The notes: a model not told the origin generated them from the sequence alone. 36,248 nt of DNA from UMGS363 sp051881815 (GCA_051881815.1 JBJEQP010000103.1:1-36248), one strand, 5' to 3'; counted from the stretch's first letter, positions 24,727-32,352 are shown. Made by a program: numbers and translations.

Positions 24727-25619
24727 TGTTAGATGTTGCGAAGCCAAGCAGCTGGTCGAGCTGAGCACAGCTCGCGGGGTCGAGGGGCAGAGTCCTCGTC
24801 GCTCTCCGCAGAGAGCGAAATACCCTAAATTTTAGCGAAAAGCTTTCAGCAATAGCGAAATCACTAACAAATCAAAAGGCGCAATTCACGAAAAGAAAGT
24901 TAAAACAGAACGTGAGAAATCACTCTGAAAACTTCAAATTGTGAATTGCGCTTATTCTGTTTTCTTCAAGATAACTATCCTCGTAGAGCAAACACACAAA
25001 CGAAGTGCGTTTGTTTGCTCTACGACTTCGTATGAACAGCTATGGGATATGAAAGTGGAAACAGCGAGCAAAGCGAGCACATTTCCACACAACGGAACAA
25101 CACACAGGTTACAAAAGATAACCGAAACAACTATATTTTTGAAACAATACGGGAGGCTTGACCCGTAATTATCCAATCATTTTCAGACTAAAGAATTGGA
25201 TGATTTTCTAAAGTTTTTTCGTCACCGTATAATAAAGGCAGTTGTTCCGTTGGTGTGAAAACACATTCGCTTCGCTCATTGTTTTCACGTTCATTTCCTA
25301 TAGCTGCTCATATTGTGTTGAAGTGAAAAATTACTCACTTCGTTCGTAATTTTTCGCTTCAAGGATAGTTTACTTTTGGAAAATAGAATAAGCGCAATTC
25401 ACATTTATGGTTTTAACGACTTGATTTCTCATATTCGATTTACCATTTTATTGTGAATTGCGCTTTTTGATTTGTTAGTGATTTCGCTATTGTTGGAAAT
25501 GTTTCGCTAAAGTTTAGGGAGTTTCGCTTCTGCGGAAGCGACCAAAGGGCTTCCGCCCTCTGGACACCTGACGAGCTGTGCTCAGCTCGACCAGCTGCTT
25601 GGCTTCGCAACATCTAACA
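24727..25619. repeat. 893-bp nested inverted-repeat element: two mirror-image hairpin arrays
   Basis: The outermost 48 bp (24727-24774 and 25572-25619) are perfect inverted copies starting TGTTAGATGTTGCGAAGCC. Inside, the right half read on the minus strand follows the left half block by block as far as AACGGAACAAC (25091-25101; 25241-25251). Each half contains the same ordered hairpins: CGAGCTG/CAGCTCG; a GC hairpin; a hairpin with loop CGCA (24799-24818; 25524-25541); a long-range GCGCAATTCAC/GTGAATTGCGC pair (24880-24951; 25391-25464); a hairpin with loop AACGAAGTG (24982-25024; 25320-25360); and a GTGRAAA/TTTYCAC hairpin (25055-25088; 25255-25288). Loops and linkers are conserved, whereas several stems differ by compensating changes. 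The element fills the whole gap between the convergent purB and ridA genes. No credible ORF is present. It could act as RNA, as a bidirectional transcript end, or as a mobile foldback element. Confidence 0.88.
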
Positions 25620-25642
25620 AATGTAATCTCTTTCCGCTTTTT

Positions 25643-26014
25643 TTAAAGCTCCGCAATGACCTCAACCTCAACCTTAACGCCCTTCGGAAGCTTTGCAACT
25701 TCTACGCAGGAACGTGCAGGCTTGTTGGTGAAGTATTCGCCGTAAACTGCATTGAATGCTGCAAAATCGTTGATATCGTCAAGGAAGCATACTGTCTTTA
25801 CTGCCTTTTCAAGCGTTGTGCCTGCTTCTGCAAGTACAGCCTTGAGGTTCTCGCAAACCTGCTTGGTCTGCGCTTCGATCCCCTCTGCTTCAACGTTTCC
25901 CGTTGCAGGGTTGATCGCGATCTGACCCGATGTGAAAACAAGGTTTCCGACCTTTACTGCCTGTGAGTAAGGACCGATAGCGTCGGGAGCGTTTTTTGTG
26001 TAAACTTTTTCCAT
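25643..26014 (-). CDS. ridA: RidA-family enamine/imine deaminase
   Basis: The 123-residue protein has the normal length and motifs of the RidA/YjgF/UK114 family: AIGPYSQAVKVGNLVFTSGQ near the N-terminus, and PARSCVEVAKLPKGVKVEVEVIA at the C-terminus, containing the arginine that binds the substrate carboxylate. RidA hydrolyses reactive enamine/imine intermediates such as 2-aminoacrylate and 2-aminocrotonate, released by PLP enzymes such as threonine dehydratase. GGAGG precedes the ATG. It lies 30 nt after ilvA on the same strand, so the pair forms an operon in which the product removes ilvA's toxic intermediates. Its stop is 23 bp from the right end of the large inverted-repeat element. Confidence 0.96.
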   Translation of the reverse strand: MEKVYTKNAPDAIGPYSQAVKVGNLVFTSGQIAINPATGNVEAEGIEAQTKQVCENLKAVLAEAGTTLEKAVKTVCFLDDINDFAAFNAVYGEYFTNKPARSCVEVAKLPKGVKVEVEVIAEL

Positions 26015-26044
26015 TGTTGTTTTCCTCCAATCAAAAATATTAGA

Positions 26045-27247
26045 TTAATTATTTGTAAGCTTGAAGCCTGCGTCAACGAGCGCAGTCTTGATCTCGTTTA
26101 TGTGGTCGAAATTTCTCGTTTCAAGAAGTATTCTCAAATAGCAGCCGTTGATGTCCGAACCTTCGCTTGCACGTTCGTGGTGAATTGAGATAACGTTGCC
26201 GCCCTTTTCTGCGATGATGTCGGAAACGCCCTTGAGCTGACCCGGCTTGTCGATAAGCTCGATGCAGAACTGTGCTGTTCTGCCCGATGTGAGAAGACCT
26301 CTCTTGATGACCTTTGAAAGAATAGTTACGTCGATGTTGCCGCCCGAAACAAGGCATACAACGTTCTTGCCTGCGATATCGGGGATCTTGTCGAACATTA
26401 CTGCGGCAACGGGAACAGCGCCTGCACCTTCGGCGATGAGCTTCTGCTGCTCGATGAGTGCAAGGATAGCTGCTGCGATCTCGTCATCGGTAACGGTAAC
26501 GACCTTGTCAACATACTTGCTTACATAGCTGAATGTATTTTCGCCCGGCTCCTTTACCTTGATGCCGTCTGCGATCGTTGCAACGTTGTCAAGGCATTCG
26601 ATCTTGCCGTGTTCGAGCGACTGGAACATACTTGGTGCGCCTGTTGCCTGAACGCCGTAGACCTTGATCTCGGGGCGAAGGCTCTTCAATGTGAAAGCAA
26701 CGCCGGAGATAAGTCCGCCGCCACCGATAGGAACAACGACTGCGTCAATATCGTTGAGCTGTTCAAGCAGCTCAAGTGCGATCGTTCCCTGACCTGCGAT
26801 AACATAATCGTCATCGAACGGGTGGATAAAGGTATAACCCATTTCGTCACGCAGGCTGATAGCCTTTGCATAAGCGTCATCGTAAACTCCTTCAACAAGG
26901 CAGACCTCTGCACCGTAGGAGCGTGTAGCTTCGATCTTTGAGATGGGAGCGGAGTCGGGCAGACAGATTATCGACTTGATGCCGTTCTTTGCAGCTGCGA
27001 GAGCAACGCCCTGTGCGTGGTTTCCTGCGCTGCAGGCGATAACACCCTTTGCTTTTTCCTCGTCGGAAAGCTGCGATATCTTGTAGTAAGCGCCTCTTAC
27101 CTTGAATGAGCCTGTTACCTGAAGGTTTTCGGTCTTTAGATAAACGTTGCAGCCCGGTTTGATCTTTGGAGCATAGATAAGGTCGGTTCTGCGGACTACC
27201 TCTTTAAGCTTGTGTGAAGCCTTGTAAACATTGTCAAGCGTAAGCAT
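26045..27247 (-). CDS. ilvA: Threonine ammonia-lyase (threonine dehydratase) with C-terminal ACT domain
   Basis: The 400-residue PLP enzyme converts threonine to 2-oxobutanoate and ammonia, the first committed step to isoleucine. The PLP lysine is in TGSFKVRGAYYK (about residue 55), the substrate/PLP region is SAGNHAQGVALAA, the phosphate-binding loop is PIGGGGLISG, and a serine/glycine-rich SGGNID segment follows. A single ACT-like domain occupies the last 80 residues (FCIELIDKPGQLKGVSDIIAEKGGNV). That single domain places it with the short IlvA/TdcB-type proteins. The start is ATG 27247 with AAGGAGAG upstream; the long in-frame extension to 27448 is T-box leader RNA and is not coding. Transcription is controlled by the T-box at 27270-27605. 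ridA follows in the operon. Confidence 0.96.
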   Translation of the reverse strand: MLTLDNVYKASHKLKEVVRRTDLIYAPKIKPGCNVYLKTENLQVTGSFKVRGAYYKISQLSDEEKAKGVIACSAGNHAQGVALAAAKNGIKSIICLPDSAPISKIEATRSYGAEVCLVEGVYDDAYAKAISLRDEMGYTFIHPFDDDYVIAGQGTIALELLEQLNDIDAVVVPIGGGGLISGVAFTLKSLRPEIKVYGVQATGAPSMFQSLEHGKIECLDNVATIADGIKVKEPGENTFSYVSKYVDKVVTVTDDEIAAAILALIEQQKLIAEGAGAVPVAAVMFDKIPDIAGKNVVCLVSGGNIDVTILSKVIKRGLLTSGRTAQFCIELIDKPGQLKGVSDIIAEKGGNVISIHHERASEGSDINGCYLRILLETRNFDHINEIKTALVDAGFKLTNN

Positions 27248-27269
27248 AGCAAATCTCTCCTTAATAATG

Positions 27270-27605
27270 TAAAAAAATAAAAGCTCCCACCTCGTCAAGA
27301 GGTGAAAGCATAAGCTGACACGGTACCACTCTTGTTGCCGCGAAAAAACGCAGCCACTCAAATCTCTGTAACGGGAGAATCCGTCAGAACCTGAACAAAA
27401 AAGCTTCAGTCCTGCCGCTCGGAGGTGATATGGATACGGAAATTTCAAGCGGCTTTCACCGAAAGGGATGCCTCTTTGTCATTTTGCAGGTTTGTATGCG
27501 AAAATAACAAAGCATACTGCACGGTACCGATAAATACATCCACCGATACTGCCCTAATGCCGCCTCTCTGCGTAAAATCTGACCGTTCCCGTCCTCGTCA
27601 ACGCA
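27270..27605 (-). promoter_or_regulatory. T-box riboswitch (probably isoleucine-specific)
   Basis: On the minus strand the leader has the stem I features GAGGACGGGAA and AGAGAGGCGGC. Further on it has the conserved T-box sequence AAGAGTGGTACCGTG (about 27334-27320), then a terminator hairpin. AGAGAGGCGGC can pair with GCCGC about 110 nt later. ATC triplets at 27429-27427 and 27435-27433 lie in the region where the specifier codon is expected; this fits isoleucine control of ilvA but I could not fold the RNA to prove which triplet is used. Uncharged tRNA binding would favour the antiterminator and allow ilvA-ridA expression. Confidence 0.88.
27271..27315 (-). terminator. T-box terminator hairpin
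   Basis: Minus strand: GCTTTCACCTC, short loop, GAGGTGGGAGC, followed by TTTTATTTTTTT. It competes with the antiterminator that contains the T-box sequence. Confidence 0.85.
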
Positions 27606-27626
27606 TTTTAAACTATTTATAATTTC

Positions 27627-27655
27627 ATTATAAACCCACTTTATTTATTTGTCAA
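27627..27655 (-). promoter_or_regulatory. Consensus promoter of the T-box-ilvA-ridA operon
   Basis: Minus strand: TTGACA (27655-27650), exactly 17 bp, TATAAT (27632-27627). Confidence 0.9.
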
Positions 27656-27869
27656 GAATAAATTATTAATTTTAATCCATATTTTGGGGAAAGGTGATTT
27701 TGAAAAGTAAAGTCAAGATTCTTTTATAAATTTTTTATATATTTATGCAAAGACAAAACAGGTTTTTTATACCATATTACAAAATAAACTGTTTTGCGGC
27801 GATATGACCGTTAAATTTGTTGAAACATCACATATTTGTGAATTTGCCGTAAAATATTTGAGTTAACTG
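27656..27869. other. AT-rich intergenic gap with no recognised feature
   Basis: The gap between the divergent promoters of ilvA and the P-loop gene is AT-rich. I see no ORF, strong dyad or known RNA in it. Confidence 0.6.
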
Positions 27870-27898
27870 TTGAAAAAAACACACAGCTGTGCTATAAT
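27870..27898 (+). promoter_or_regulatory. Promoter of the P-loop protein gene
   Basis: TTGAAA at 27870-27875, 17 bp, TATAAT at 27893-27898. Confidence 0.8.
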
Positions 27899-27957
27899 AA
27901 TTAATAATGCGACCGGGAAATGACGGTCTATATCGGATAATGAAAGGATGAAAAAGT

Positions 27958-28539
27958 TTGAAAGAACTTATTCTTGTAACATCACCTCCGGCTTGCGGAA
28001 AAACCTTTATCTCCAAAGAACTTGCAAAGAATCTCAAAAACGTGGTTTACCTTGATAAGGATACACTCATCGTGCTTTCAAAGCAGATCTTCGTTGTTGC
28101 GAACGAGGAATACAACAGAAGCTCCGATTTCTTTGAAAAGTATATCCGTGACTATGAATATTATGCAGTTCTCGACCTTGCATTTGAAGCGCTCGACTAT
28201 GCAAACATCGTCCTTATCAATGCTCCGTTTACAAGAGAGATACGCGACCAAAAATATATCGACGACCTCAAGGCTCGCCTTGCCGAAAAGGGCGCAGTTC
28301 TGAAGGTTATCTGGGTTGAAACAGACCCCGAGGTATGTCACCAGCGTATGATCGACAGAGGAAGCGACCGTGATACTTGGAAGCTTGAACATTGGGACGA
28401 GTATATCGCAGGCGTGAACTTTGAGATCCCCGAAACTATCGGTGCAGCTAATGACGGAACACTTCTCATCTTCAAGAATTCCTCCAAGGAAGAATTTGAC
28501 GAGTCAATGAAAACCATTACAGCTGAACTTCTCAAGTAA
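27958..28539 (+). CDS. P-loop NTPase, small-molecule kinase-like (193 aa)
   Basis: The 193-residue cytoplasmic protein starts with a beta-strand and P-loop, ELILVTSPPACGKTFISKELA, followed by LDKDTL after the second strand, where kinases of the AAA_33/zeta-like group keep a catalytic or substrate Asp. Near residues 123-140 VIWVETDPEVCHQRMIDRGSDRD resembles the lid and the DPE...R.R pattern of this group. These proteins phosphorylate small molecules, nucleosides or sugars; the substrate here is unknown, and a toxin role is not supported because no antitoxin gene adjoins. The start is a TTG at 27958 with AAGGA about 9 nt upstream; an ATG at 27949 is out of frame. It is a single-gene unit with its own promoter and terminator. 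Confidence 0.82.
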   Translation: MKELILVTSPPACGKTFISKELAKNLKNVVYLDKDTLIVLSKQIFVVANEEYNRSSDFFEKYIRDYEYYAVLDLAFEALDYANIVLINAPFTREIRDQKYIDDLKARLAEKGAVLKVIWVETDPEVCHQRMIDRGSDRDTWKLEHWDEYIAGVNFEIPETIGAANDGTLLIFKNSSKEEFDESMKTITAELLK

Positions 28540-28552
28540 TCAAGTAATAATG

Positions 28553-28582
28553 ACCGCATCCGGATATAGGGTGCGGTTTTTC
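28553..28582 (+). terminator. Intrinsic terminator
   Basis: ACCGCATCC pairs with GGGTGCGGT (one wobble), followed by TTTTT. Confidence 0.85.
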
Positions 28583-28648
28583 TGTCTATTCATAATTGCC
28601 GATCGCCTTGCATAGACTTGAACAAAAGCTATGTAAGGAGATATTTTT

Positions 28649-29386
28649 ATGCCAAGTGTATTTTTAAGCCCGTCAACGCAGCAGTGGAACCAATATGTGA
28701 ACGGCGGAAACGAGGAACAGCAGATGAACCTCATCGCCGACGCAATGGAGCCGTATCTGCGATCTTCGGGGATAACCTACGGACGGAACGATCCGAACCG
28801 TGATGTCAGGGGCGCTATCGCAGATTCAAATTCACGATATTACGATGTTCATCTTGCACTCCATTCAAACGCAGGCGGAGGGCAGTTTGCCGGTATCCTT
28901 ACGGGCATCGACATCTACTATTCGCCCTACTCCGTGCAGAGCGAAAAGCTTGCGGACATCATCGTCAACAACCTTAAAAATATCTATCCGAACCCTTCAA
29001 AGGTAAACACGCTCCCGACGACCTCTCTCGGAGAAGTCACGCAGACCCGGGCGGTTGCAGTACTTTGCGAGCTTGGCTATCACGACAATCCCGAGGATGC
29101 GGAGTGGATAAAATCCAACACGGAGCCTATCGCAAGGACTCTTGTTCAGGCGCTCTGCGACTACTTCGGTATCCCGTTTGTCGAAGCGACGCCTTCACGG
29201 ACGGGGACGGTGACAACGGACGGTTCAAACCTCAATATCCGAAGCCTGCCGAACACGAATGCAAGGGTCATCGGCGTTATTCCGAACCGTGCGGAGGTGG
29301 CTGTGCTCGGACAGACGGGAAACTGGTATGTTGTCAGCTATAACGGAGTTACCGGATATTCCGCAGCGGATTATATTTCGGTATGA
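28649..29386 (+). CDS. N-acetylmuramoyl-L-alanine amidase-like protein with C-terminal SH3 domain
   Basis: The 245-residue protein has an Amidase_3-like domain (about 1-178) and a bacterial SH3 domain (about 185-245, GSNLNIRSLPNTNARVIGVIP...NWYVVSYNGVTGYSAADYI). The amidase part keeps the HSNAGGG zinc-ligand histidine and the catalytic-type Glu in VLCELGYHDNPEDAEW. The usual N-terminal histidine (GHGG or EHN) is replaced by VFLSPSTQQWNQY, with Glu-Glu following; this fits a subfamily seen in Clostridia but leaves zinc coordination uncertain. There is no signal peptide, so release may need a holin, lysis or sporulation (as for mother-cell amidases). AAGGAG precedes the ATG. The family A element begins 6 bp after its stop. 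Confidence 0.85.
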   Translation: MPSVFLSPSTQQWNQYVNGGNEEQQMNLIADAMEPYLRSSGITYGRNDPNRDVRGAIADSNSRYYDVHLALHSNAGGGQFAGILTGIDIYYSPYSVQSEKLADIIVNNLKNIYPNPSKVNTLPTTSLGEVTQTRAVAVLCELGYHDNPEDAEWIKSNTEPIARTLVQALCDYFGIPFVEATPSRTGTVTTDGSNLNIRSLPNTNARVIGVIPNRAEVAVLGQTGNWYVVSYNGVTGYSAADYISV

Positions 29387-29391
29387 TGCTT

Positions 29392-29583
29392 ACGGTGTTT
29401 TAATGAGTGAATTATTTCTTACAAAATTGTCAACAAACTATTGTAGGGGGTGGGTTTCCCGTCCCGATATTATCGATACCATAAAAAAACGAGACGGGCG
29501 ACCCGTCCCTTACAGTAAAACACGGTGATTACGACCGCATTTTCATAGAAATTTCATTATTTATTAACTCATTGAAATACCGT
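29392..29583. repeat. MITE-like intergenic element, family A copy 2
   Basis: It begins ACGGTGTTTTAATGAGTGAA and ends TTGAAATACCGT, as copy 1 at 3668-3847, in the same orientation. The GC-rich inverted core (GGTGGGTTTCCCGTCCC; GACGGGCGACCCGTCCC) is also retained. The terminal inverted repeat extends into GTAT-ATGC sequences on both sides. No clear target duplication remains. Insertion lies directly after the amidase stop codon. Confidence 0.72.
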
Positions 29584-29603
29584 AGCATGATACTTAAAAA
29601 TGC

Positions 29604-29633
29604 TTGACTTTTATGTCAAAAATGTGATATAAT
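29604..29633 (+). promoter_or_regulatory. Promoter of ddl
   Basis: TTGACT at 29604-29609, 18 bp, TATAAT at 29628-29633, just right of the family A element. Confidence 0.75.
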
Positions 29634-29707
29634 ATTTGTGCAAAAAGCGGCTTTTGCCGAGCTTTGACGTAATGACGTAATTTATTTTAACCGTAGGAGT
29701 GATAAAA

Positions 29708-30766
29708 ATGTCCAGAATCAAAGTTGCCGTACTTTTCGGCGGAGTTTCAAACGAACACGATATTTCGCTGATCTCTGCGACTAACATTATAAATGCAATT
29801 CCTGCCGATAAGTATGAGGTCATCCCTATCGGCATTACCAAAAAAGGCCGCTGGCTTTTCTATCCCGGCGATGTGAATATGATTACCTCGGGAAACTGGG
29901 AGTCCAACCCTGACTGTGTTCCTGCGGTCATTCTTCCCGACCCAATGTATAAGGGCATTGTCAAGATCACGGACGGTACATATTCAATAACAAAAATTGA
30001 TGTTGTTTTTCCCGCACTTCACGGTCAGCACGGCGAGGACGGCTGCATACAGGGACTTCTTGAGCTTTCGGGCATCCCTTATGTCGGCTGTAAGGTATGC
30101 GCTTCTGCTGATTGCATGGATAAGGCGGTCACACATACCATCCTTGAAGCTGCAGGAATCAATATGGCAAGACACGCTGTTGTCCGTCAGTCCGATCTCG
30201 GCAGACTTGATGAGATATGCGAGGATATCATCAACGAATTTGATTTTCCGCTCTTTGTCAAGCCCTGCAACAGCGGTTCATCGGTCGGCGTAAACAAGGC
30301 AAGCTCATTCGAGCAGCTCAAAGAAGCTGTCAAGCTTGCATTCTCCCACGATAAAAAGGTCATTGTTGAAGAATTCATCGAGGGCAGAGAGCTTGAATGT
30401 GCAGTTTTTGGCACGGATAAGCCTTTTGCTTCAAGAGTCGGCGAAATTATTTCCTGCAATGATTTTTACGACTATGACGCAAAATACATTTTAGGCACAT
30501 CGGGAATAAATGTCCCTGCGGATATAAGCAGCGAATATGAAAGCGAGATCCGCGAAACAGCACTCAAAGCATTTAAGGCTATCGGATGTTCGGGACTTTC
30601 ACGTGTTGACTTCTTCCTCAAAAAGGACGGAACCGTCATCCTCAACGAGATAAATACCCTTCCGGGTTTCACACCTATCAGTATGTATCCGAAGCTTATG
30701 GAGAATATGGGTATCTCCCAGTCCGAGCTTCTTGACAGACTTATCGAATCGGCTTTGGATAGCTGA
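29708..30766 (+). CDS. ddl: D-alanine--D-alanine ligase
   Basis: The 352-residue ATP-grasp enzyme joins two D-alanines to make the peptidoglycan precursor dipeptide. Family motifs: VAVLFGGVSNEHDISLISA at the N-terminus (first D-Ala site with EHDIS), HGQHGEDGCIQG, FVKPCNSGSSVGVNK (ATP-grasp lysine and Gly-rich loop), VEEFIEGRELECAV, the omega loop FYDYDAKYI, and metal ligands in RVDFF...ILNEINTLPGFTPISMYP. The omega-loop Tyr-Asp-x-Lys-Tyr arrangement is that of D-Ala:D-Ala ligases, not the vancomycin-resistance D-Lac type. ATG 29708 has AGGAG 8 nt upstream. murI follows on the same strand after an inverted-repeat element, so the two D-amino-acid genes may be co-transcribed. Confidence 0.97.
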   Translation: MSRIKVAVLFGGVSNEHDISLISATNIINAIPADKYEVIPIGITKKGRWLFYPGDVNMITSGNWESNPDCVPAVILPDPMYKGIVKITDGTYSITKIDVVFPALHGQHGEDGCIQGLLELSGIPYVGCKVCASADCMDKAVTHTILEAAGINMARHAVVRQSDLGRLDEICEDIINEFDFPLFVKPCNSGSSVGVNKASSFEQLKEAVKLAFSHDKKVIVEEFIEGRELECAVFGTDKPFASRVGEIISCNDFYDYDAKYILGTSGINVPADISSEYESEIRETALKAFKAIGCSGLSRVDFFLKKDGTVILNEINTLPGFTPISMYPKLMENMGISQSELLDRLIESALDS

Positions 30767-30776
30767 ACCGCACATA

Positions 30777-30953
30777 ATACTAATTCCAAATCAGCCGTAA
30801 GACTAAATCCTCGGATATAATAATCCAATTCTGCGTCAGGTTCCTATGCAATGTAATTGCATTGAAGGGCGGCAAGCCTTCCTGCGGTCACCTTTCTTGA
30901 CTTGGATTATTCTATCTGTCGGCTTTGTCTATAGAACGATTTGGAATTAGTAT
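30777..30953. repeat. TACTAAT-family inverted-repeat element (177 bp)
   Basis: Ends are perfect 16-bp inverted repeats ATACTAATTCCAAATC. Inside, GGATATAATAATCCAA and TTGGATTATTCTATC are inverted, and small hairpins (CAATGTAATTGCATTG; GAAGGGCGGCAAGCCTTC) lie nearer the centre. It sits between ddl and murI. It shares terminal sequence with the elements at 22245-22363 and 1-53. Confidence 0.78.
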
Positions 30954-30982
30954 AAATTGATCTGTAAAGAGAGTTGCTTTTA

Positions 30983-31810
30983 ATGAATAATTCAGCTATC
31001 GGAGTTTTCGATTCGGGAATGGGCGGTCTGACCTGCTTTAAGGAGCTGCACAGCCTTATGCCGAATGAAAATATAATCTATTTCGGCGATACGGCTCGCC
31101 TTCCGTACGGAACACGAAGCCGTGAAACAATATTGAAATATGCGGCGCAGGATATCGCCTTTATGAAAAAGCACGATGTCAAAATGATTATTGCCGCCTG
31201 CGGTACCGTATCATCCGTTGTCGGCATTGACAAAAAGGACGCTGACGGTATCCCGTTCACGGGCGTTCTTCTGCCGACGGTCCAGGCTGCCTGCGCAAAA
31301 ACGAGGAACGGAAAAATTGGCGTTATCGGTACTTCCGCAACAATAAAATCGGGTTCTTACGCAAAAGCTATCCGCACGATAAAGCCTTCGCTCACCGTTG
31401 TGGGCGCAGCGTGTCCGTTGTTTGTTCCGCTGGTTGAGAACGGCTTTTTTGAAAGAGATAACAAGGTCGCACAGCTTGTAGCAGAACAGTATCTTGAACC
31501 GCTGAAAAAAGAGGGCGTTGATACGCTTATCCTCGGCTGCACGCATTATCCTATCTTATACGATGTGATCAAGGATCAAATGGGCGAAAACGTTGAGCTT
31601 ATCTCATCGGGCAGCGAGGCGGCAAAGTTCGCCTGTGCATACCTTACCCGTCATGATATGCTTGCGGAGCGTGAAACGAACGGCGAAGTGATTTTTTATT
31701 CCTCGGACAGCACCGAAATGTTCAGGGAAAATGCCGAAAGCTTCCTCGGTGGAATGATAAAGGGAAGCGTTGAAAAGGTCGATACAGACGAACTAAATTC
31801 ACTTGCTTAA
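30983..31810 (+). CDS. murI: Glutamate racemase
   Basis: The 275-residue cofactor-independent racemase makes D-glutamate for peptidoglycan. It starts AIGVFDSGMGGLTCFKEL and has YFGDTARLPYG (substrate loop), the first catalytic cysteine in IAACGTVSS, and the second catalytic cysteine in LILGCTHYPIL. Most MurI proteins have CNTA or CNTS at the first site; here it is CGTV, a substitution worth noting, though the catalytic Cys and Thr are kept. The ATG at 30983 follows a purine-rich AAAGAGAG about 10 nt upstream; a TTG at 30974 is the alternative start. It lies downstream of ddl with an inverted-repeat element between; no separate promoter of good quality is seen. Confidence 0.95.
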   Translation: MNNSAIGVFDSGMGGLTCFKELHSLMPNENIIYFGDTARLPYGTRSRETILKYAAQDIAFMKKHDVKMIIAACGTVSSVVGIDKKDADGIPFTGVLLPTVQAACAKTRNGKIGVIGTSATIKSGSYAKAIRTIKPSLTVVGAACPLFVPLVENGFFERDNKVAQLVAEQYLEPLKKEGVDTLILGCTHYPILYDVIKDQMGENVELISSGSEAAKFACAYLTRHDMLAERETNGEVIFYSSDSTEMFRENAESFLGGMIKGSVEKVDTDELNSLA

Positions 31811-31817
31811 ATATAAG

Positions 31818-31852
31818 AACCGCTGTTTGTTTCAGCAATAAACAGCGGTTTC
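31818..31852 (+). terminator. Hairpin after murI
   Basis: AACCGCTGTTT (31818-31828) pairs with AAACAGCGGTT (31840-31850); only three T residues follow, so termination may be partial, with read-through into the DUF1934 gene 18 bp on. Confidence 0.65.
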
Positions 31853-31869
31853 CAAAATAGAGGTCAAAT

Positions 31870-32298
31870 ATGAAAAAGGACGTTACAATCACGCTTAAAG
31901 GCGTACAGCAGGTCGATAAGGAACGGAACGAAACCGAGCTTATCACAGGCGCAGTATTCTCGACCGTAAAAGGCGGCGGCTTCAGGATAGCTTATGACGA
32001 AACCGAAGCTACGGGCTTTGAGGGCGCAAGGACGGAGATCACGGCATTCGGAAACGAAACCGCCTCGATCGTTCGCAGCGGCGAATCGGGCACGAACCTT
32101 ATCATCGAAAAGGATAAAAAGCATCACTGTCACTACGGTACCCCATACGGGGATATGACGATCGGTATTTACACACAATCCATTGTCAATAATCTTACCG
32201 AAGACGGCGGCAATCTATATTTAAAATACACTGTCGATATCAATTCGAGCTATGTTTCGGATAACGAAGTGTATGTGAGCATAATGACGAATAATTAA
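31870..32298 (+). CDS. DUF1934 family beta-barrel protein (YwiB-like)
   Basis: The 142-residue protein fits the DUF1934 family: it starts MKKDVTITLKGVQQVD, has a central TGFEGARTEITAFGNETASIVRSGE segment, the motif HCHYGTPYGDMTIGIYTQSI, and a C-terminal LKYTVDINSSYVSDNEVYV strand pair. The family has a small lipocalin-like beta-barrel, a cytoplasmic location and no established biochemical role. GAGG precedes the ATG. It follows murI by 59 bp on the same strand and ends at a bidirectional terminator. Confidence 0.88.
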   Translation: MKKDVTITLKGVQQVDKERNETELITGAVFSTVKGGGFRIAYDETEATGFEGARTEITAFGNETASIVRSGESGTNLIIEKDKKHHCHYGTPYGDMTIGIYTQSIVNNLTEDGGNLYLKYTVDINSSYVSDNEVYVSIMTNN

Positions 32299-32300
32299 TT

Positions 32301-32337
32301 AAAAACGGTCAGCGGATTTTTTCTGCTGACCGTTTTA
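32301..32337. terminator. Bidirectional terminator
   Basis: AAAACGGTCAGC pairs with GCTGACCGTTTT across a T-rich loop. It ends both the DUF1934 gene and the convergent symporter gene. Confidence 0.85.
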
Positions 32338-32352
32338 TGTTTATATATATAT

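Noticed and set aside
24941..25176. Overlapping reading frames of about 75 codons on both strands in the middle of the inverted-repeat element
   Set aside because: They are created by the palindromic hairpins, lack ribosome binding sites, and their translations show no protein-like pattern.
24727..25619. CRISPR array or tandem repeat
   Set aside because: The repeats are inverted and hairpin-forming, not regularly spaced direct repeats with spacers, and no cas genes are near.
27248..27448. N-terminal extension of ilvA by 67 codons
   Set aside because: The DNA is the T-box leader and terminator, the AAGGAG site is at the internal ATG, and the remaining protein starts where IlvA normally starts.
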